This document shows positions 59,001 to 64,000 of a DNA stretch of 64,000 bases, one piece after another. How positions within the stretch are numbered: the first letter of the stretch is position 1; the number at the start of each line of letters is the position of its first letter. Source of the stretch: Cryptomeria japonica (Eukaryota > Streptophyta > Pinopsida > Cupressales > Cupressaceae). Made by a program: the position numbers and the translations under genes. The DNA is taken from the NCBI RefSeq assembly GCF_030272615.1, contig NC_081413.1, positions 446,252,538 through 446,316,537 on the forward strand, read 5' to 3'. The notes under the pieces are model-generated. The model saw only the letters and a list, made by a program, of their open reading frames with translations. It did not search any database and was not told where the DNA came from.

Positions 59001-59640
59001 TAAATGTACAATAAAATTCTTAGCCCTTATCCATGCTTTTGTATGGCTAGATCTATAAGATTTGTCTCCCTCTTTAATGTAATGGTCTTCAAGTAAAAAT
59101 TAACCATTTTCATAAATCTAATGGTGAAAACCCTAGTCTTTTACCATTACAACAAGATAGAATGAATAGTAGCCATAATTTGTAACTCTATTTTTGGTCC
59201 TAGGAATATACTCAAACTAGATGGTAGTGAAGTGTTGCTTGAAATCCACCACCATGTGATGATAAAGAAGTGGCTTTTCATCCTTGGTTTGGTACACATC
59301 AATGCCTTGCTTAATGACAAGTTGGGAATCTCCATAGACTTCTATATTTGTGATCTTCAATTGAAAAGTTAGGCGGAGTCTAATAATGAGGGCCTTGTAC
59401 TCCGCAATATTGTTTGTAGATGAAAAGGCTATCTTGTAGAAATTGGGTATACAATCGCCTTGAGCGGTGACCAACAGAATGCCTGCCCCATATCGATGTT
59501 GTGTACAAGATCCATCAAAGTACAATTCCCATTCAATAGACTGGGTAAGTGGCATGATAAAATCATCAAGGAATTTTATAATAAGAGGATGATATCCTTG
59601 TAGAGGGGCATCATCCAATTAATTAGTAATTACTTTCCCT
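59001..59640 (-). pseudogene. Second RNase H (aRH) of a Tat-lineage gypsy element
   Basis: The open stretch 59618 to 59217 holds WELYFDGSCTQHRYGAGILL, NNIAEYKALIIRL and IEVYGDSQLVIKQ. This is the archaeal-type RNase H fold found as an additional domain after the normal RNase H in Tat elements (family knowledge). The downstream sense (IPRTKNRV.. then a broken stretch) continues to about 59000. No integrase follows within view, so the element is truncated or scrambled on its left. Confidence 0.8.
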
Positions 59641-59879
59641 TTAATTTATTTCTAGTCCACATACTCTATATCAAACTCATTGAGAAGCATAACCCATTTA
59701 GTTGTGCATCCTGTGAGAGTAGCCCTTGATAATAGGTGCTTTAGGGGATCGATATTTTCTACAAGCTTGGACTTGTTAATAAAAATGTAGTGGCAAAGCT
59801 TCTGATTTCTAAAAACCACTACAAGGCATGCTCAGCATTTGGAGTGTAATGAGCTCATATCCAACAAGGGTGAGACTGA

Positions 59880-60200
59880 TTAGTAGATGGTGCACTCTTT
59901 ACCTTGGTCATAAATTTTTGCAAGTAATGCCCCCATATCTACTAAAGTAGTTGATATGTACAAAAGAAGTGGTTGTCCTAGGATAGTAGGCATTAAGACT
60001 AGAGAGGATTCTAGATACTCTTTAAGTTTGTCAAAATATTTATGGCACAAGCAATCCCACCAAAACTCGGTATAATTGCATAGGAGATATGAAAATGGAT
60101 GACACTTATCTCCAAGTTGTGCTATAAATCGATGAATGGATTGAAGCTTACCCTGCACACTAAAAAGCGACCTGAGTGTCTTAGGAGGAGGCAATTCCAT
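59880..60200 (-). pseudogene. RT connection and RNase H (Tat lineage)
   Basis: A 106-codon open stretch with PPKTLRSLFSVQGKLQSIHRFIAQ, followed by HPFSYLL and a PLLLYISTTLVDMGALLAK RNase H start, whose catalytic Asp position is degenerate. It lies between RT and the second RNase H in the expected order. Confidence 0.78.
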
Positions 60201-60365
60201 GATATCTTTGACTTTTTTTAGATCTACTTAATTTCCTCTGTGAGACACAATGAATCCTAACAATTTTCTATATGTGACCCTAAAGACACACTTCTTAGGA
60301 TTGATTTGTAGCTTGTATTTCTTCAACCTCTCAAATATTCTTCTCAAGGTAGTAATGTGTTCTTC

Positions 60366-61103
60366 TCATGTCTTTGACTTGCCTAGGAGATCACCCATAT
60401 GATCTTCCATGATTTCATGCAAGAGATCATGGAAACAAGTTTTCATTTCTCTTTGATAGGTTGTGCCTACTTTCTTTAGTCCAAAGGGCATGATTTGATA
60501 ATAAAATATTCCCCATGGAGTGATAAAAGTTGTTTTATGTTGATCTAGTTTCATAATTTTAATTTGGTTGTAACCAAAGAAGCCAACCATTAAGGAAATA
60601 TTCTCATGCCCAACTGTAAGGTCACCAATCATATAAATGTTTGGTAGGGGAAAATCATCCTTAAGACAAGCTTTGTTGAGATCCTTGAAGTCTATAAAAA
60701 TGCATATGACCCCATTAGGTTTCCCAACAAGTAAAATATTGGAGATGCACTCAGAATAATCAATGGACTCAATGAAGCTAACATAAAGCATCTTTTGTAA
60801 TTCTACTTTAACAAGTAGGCCAATCTGAGGGTACATTTTGTGAATTCTTTGTTTCACCATCTTTGCATCTAGTTAGACTGCAAGGTTGTGTACTACTAGG
60901 TATAGGTCTAGGCCTAGAATGTCAACATAAGACCAAGCAAAGTTTATTTGTATCTCTTTTAGGAAGTTTATAGTATTATACTTTTCTTGTTCTGTGAGGG
61001 TCTTAGCAATAAGCACATTCTTTGGATTATCTTTGCTACCCATGTTGATGGTATTGGTCTCTTCATTGAGGAGTGATAATCTTTCTAGGAGTGGAGGAAA
61101 CAT
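60366..61103 (-). pseudogene. Reverse transcriptase (Tat lineage)
   Basis: The stretch 61103 to 60873 has NMGSKDNPKNVLIAKTL and FAWSYVDILGLD, the pre-RT block of Tat elements. The stretch 60860 to 60366 has RT motifs ICIFIDFKDLNKAC, FPLPNIYMI, GFFGYNQIKI and MPFGLKKVGTTYQ. The catalytic YVDD is replaced by HMGD and is inactive. Confidence 0.82.
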
Positions 61104-61990
61104 GGTAGGTAGGTCAAATCCTTCATATTCTAGCTCCTAATCTAGGTTTTCACTAGAAGATACATCCTTTATTTTTAATTTATTTGTGTCCAAAGGTGCC
61201 TTTGAAAGGTTTTCACTAGGGTACTTTTGATTTTTCTTTTTCTTTTCACTTTTGCAACTAAGGGAGTTGACCTAACTGCAAAAATATGCCTCCCTAATCA
61301 ACTAGATTCCTTTCACTATCATATTATTTTTAGGGTCTCACATGTTTAACAATTCCAAGAGGTCATTGTCATCAGCATATATGTGGAGAGTGGGTGGCCC
61401 TTGTTGGTCCCAATCAATGAATTTTGGGTATACAAGTTGTAGGTCCAATGGGGTGGAAGGAATGATAGGGGTGATGGTGTTTACATAGGAATCATCAAAA
61501 AGGTCATTGAGGTATTAGAAAGGCACTTCATACAATTCCTCTTTATTAGAGTCTTTGATGTCAAAGGGAGGGTCTTTTGGAACACCCACGATAGTGACTC
61601 TAGGCATTGAGGAAAAACCCAAGTCCTTTTTTTATTTGTATAATGCAGGTGAGATTGGTGCCTTTTTGCCTTGTTCCTTAGGTCAAAGACCATGTCAGCT
61701 ATAGCCCATCTTGTCTACCATAATCTTGTCTACAATAGAAAATTTCTTCAGATACACTTCTTTAGGAAAGTCCGTTGGTGCCTCATTCTCTCCCTATAGA
61801 GTCAAGATGTGACATCTATTTCAATATTCTCTTCATCAAGTGGACCCCACTACTAAAAGGTGGTCTTATTACATTGCATTGTAGGTTTTTGTTGAGTGTC
61901 AATTTCCTTTGGCCTACCATAAGATTTTTGAGAGGGAGGGACATATCCCACATAGAGTGAATTTTTAAAATTGTATTCTCCACATCCATT
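61104..61990 (-). pseudogene. Gag-pol linker upstream of Tat RT
   Basis: Minus-strand sense with many TAG and other stops leads in phase changes into the RT block (for example PLDLQLVYPKFIDWDQQGPP and a Lys-rich stretch). No domain is named. It is interpreted as the variable region between protease and RT. Confidence 0.5.
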
Positions 61991-63450
61991 TTCAACTATC
62001 TTGACCTTGATCTAGGGTTGGGTGGAGGTAAATGTGACATTGCGGTGCAGGAGTACCTATGGAGCACCTATGAAGACCTATGGAGGCAAGGTGCACTAGG
62101 GTCACTAATAGGACCTCATGAAGAAACAATGAGAAATGAAGTATAAAAGGACTTTAAGGTCTTAAAAAAATGTAATCATGGCCAATAGAGTCAATAAATG
62201 CAATGAATTGTAATAGAAAGGTCAAAAAGTGTAAAATTGTCAAAATCGACAATTAGGCCTAGAAAGGGCTAAAATTGGGTTTTGAAGGGTAGAATAGGTT
62301 TGTGAGGAATAAAGAATTTTTAAAATGTTTCTAAGGTCATCTTAAGACCATTTTTATGTGTTGGTAGAGTTAGGGGTCAAGTTTTTTCATGTTGACAACT
62401 TTGTTTGTCAAATGACAACTTTTTGAGCAATTTTTATTGTCAAAATTACAAAAAATGATAAAAATAGGTGGTTAGAGGTAGTTAGGTAGTTAGGGTTCGG
62501 TATTTTAGGCCAAAAGTGATATAAATTTTTTTTAAAAAAATACATTGGGAGATATTGTGAGTGTATGGTCGAAGGCAATCATTTGGAGCAATAAAAACCA
62601 TATTTTCATGTGCATTTTCTAAGTTTTCAACATGGATAGTCATACCTTTTGTTAATGTTGATGCATTTCATGTTTGTATTTTGAAATATTATTGTTTTGG
62701 GATGATAAAGGAATTATATAAATCTTTTTTGGAGATAGTGACATTTGATTTGGTGTTCATTTGATAAAGATATCAAAGTTTTAGTGAAATTTGCCAGAAT
62801 CCTGGCTTAGGGTAACCAGTGGCTTCATAAATGCAATATATTTTGTTTTAATGCTTAACAAATCCTTATTTTTGGCAAGGATGAGGGAAATGATGCATAT
62901 TACCTATCCAAGGTATGTTCAGGGTTCCATAAAGGAGTTGGCATGTGCATGCAAGAGGTTTTTATGACTATTGCAGTCCTAGTGTGATAGAATGACAGTC
63001 AAAGAAAAATGTAGCCTGATGTGGGGGGCATATCTTGAAGTTGAACCATTGGATTTGTCTAAATTTTTATTATTTTGTTCTAAATCAATTTATTAATAAT
63101 CTCACCAGAGTGATCGAGGAGTTTAGAACCGAGTCAAAAGTTATATACCTCTGTGTATAGGTATATCTAAGAGGACAACAAGAAGGTAACTTTGGTTTTA
63201 TTTAATCAAAGTGTTGAGCATTTTTGGCTTGTGAAACTAGTTTGGAGTTCAGTGGTTTGTAATTCTTTCAAATACAATGTGGGAAGATTATACCTTGGTG
63301 TTAGGTTATTGAGGAGGCCTAGGAGCCAAGTGTTGATCCTAGAGTTGGGTCCAAGGGAGTGAGTAGGTTATCAAAACCTTAAGAGTGCAGCCTTAGGCAA
63401 TTGATGAGATGATCAATCATGATCTATGGGAGTTGGAAGGGATAGTGTGT
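61991..63450. other. Unassigned 1.46-kb stretch between Tat protease and RT
   Basis: I see no clear coding sense on either strand. It could be diverged Tat linker plus an unrecognised insertion. LTR ends and a duplication were not found. Confidence 0.4.
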
Positions 63451-63499
63451 TTCACCTATAATGTAGAAGGATCTTCTTGTGTGTTTCCTTGAGTGACTG

Positions 63500-64000
63500 A
63501 ACCCTTGAGAGGTCTAGAGTAGGGGATCCCTCTGCACCACATTGGAAGCATCAGATGGTGATTGCAAAGCAGGTGTGTTATGCAGACAATGGTAGGTATG
63601 TTTTCCTTCAAGGAGTTTGTAATACTAAAAAGGCAACATATTAGCCAAGATGTTGATTTATCTACTATTGTAAAGGAAAATAAGGAATTAATGGTAAGTT
63701 TATGGAATATCTTGAATGGAATGGATCGTTGGACAGAAAAGGAGGATGTTGTAAGGGAGATCAATGTCCAAGACTTGACAAGTAGTTTCCATTGTTACAG
63801 GGCTCACTTGAAGAGGTAATGTGATAGTGCCTTTGGAAGTTCTTTCTGCATCATCATATGCTTTTATTGTGATTTTACTAGATGTGTCAGTTAAGTCTTT
63901 AGAGATACCCAGTTGTTTGATAAATTTATGTGTACACAAATTCAGTCTAGATCCAACATCTATAACAACTTTCTTTATTTTGTGTTTATGTACAATGACT
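63500..64000 (-). pseudogene. Aspartic protease (Tat lineage), cut by window edge
   Basis: The minus strand from about 63975 shows VVIDVGSRLNL, the retropepsin active-site motif with D-V-G in place of D-S-G or D-P-G. The stretch 63939 to 63700 follows, with IKAYDDAERTSKGTITLPL, VLDIDLPYNILL and IHSIQDIP, where the usual LLGRPWIH is degenerate. Stops continue to 63500. Confidence 0.75.

Overview
This window looks like transposable-element-packed plant DNA, most likely from a large gymnosperm or conifer-type genome (inference). The reasons are very long LTRs, deep nesting of Ty1/copia and Ty3/gypsy elements, tRNA-iMet and tRNA-Asp type primer binding sites, AT-rich spacers and long TA microsatellites. 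I found no host protein-coding gene, tRNA gene, rRNA gene or CRISPR array that I can defend. Almost every coding stretch is a broken retrotransposon gene.

Left half (1-30,827). The 5' end of a minus-strand copia element (A: LTR 1704-2416, gag and protease 1-1646) abuts a degenerate minus-strand open frame of unknown family ('H', 2420-3161 plus 19259-20409). H is split by a second minus-strand copia element (B, 3162-19258, 5-bp duplication CTCTA). B is itself split by a plus-strand Athila-like gypsy element (5245-16365, duplication ATGCT/ATGCC) with gag, protease, RT/RNase H, integrase and a large third frame behind an internal polypurine tract. H territory is also hit by a plus-strand copia-type element (C, 20638-27394, duplication CAATT). 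C has gag-like coiled-coil and zinc-knuckle sequence and one very long unknown frame, but no pol. Then come a six-unit degenerate repeat (27477-28493) and a solo LTR (28870-29733).

Right half (29,734-64,000). A gypsy 3' end with polypurine tract and LTR (30828 on) is cut at 31390 by a minus-strand chromodomain gypsy element of Tekay type (31391-58582, duplication AACAT) with LTRs of 4.2 and 4.9 kb. The primer binding site of this Tekay element is split by a non-autonomous LARD-type element (40390-53662, duplication CTGAT). The LARD has nearly identical 4.86-kb LTRs and about 3.5 kb of non-coding interior. To the right lie degraded minus-strand Tat-lineage gypsy domains: second RNase H, RNase H, RT and protease, in that order from left to right.

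Relative order of insertion follows from nesting: H, then B, then Athila; H, then C; flanking gypsy, then Tekay, then LARD. LARD LTRs differ at only about two dozen positions by eye, so it is the youngest large insertion. The most unusual signals are tandem arrays of GC-rich hairpins inside the LTRs of Tekay and LARD (the Tekay array shows paired arm changes), the pol-less element C with its giant frame, the H frame, and a PstI-core motif scattered through the Athila-like element.
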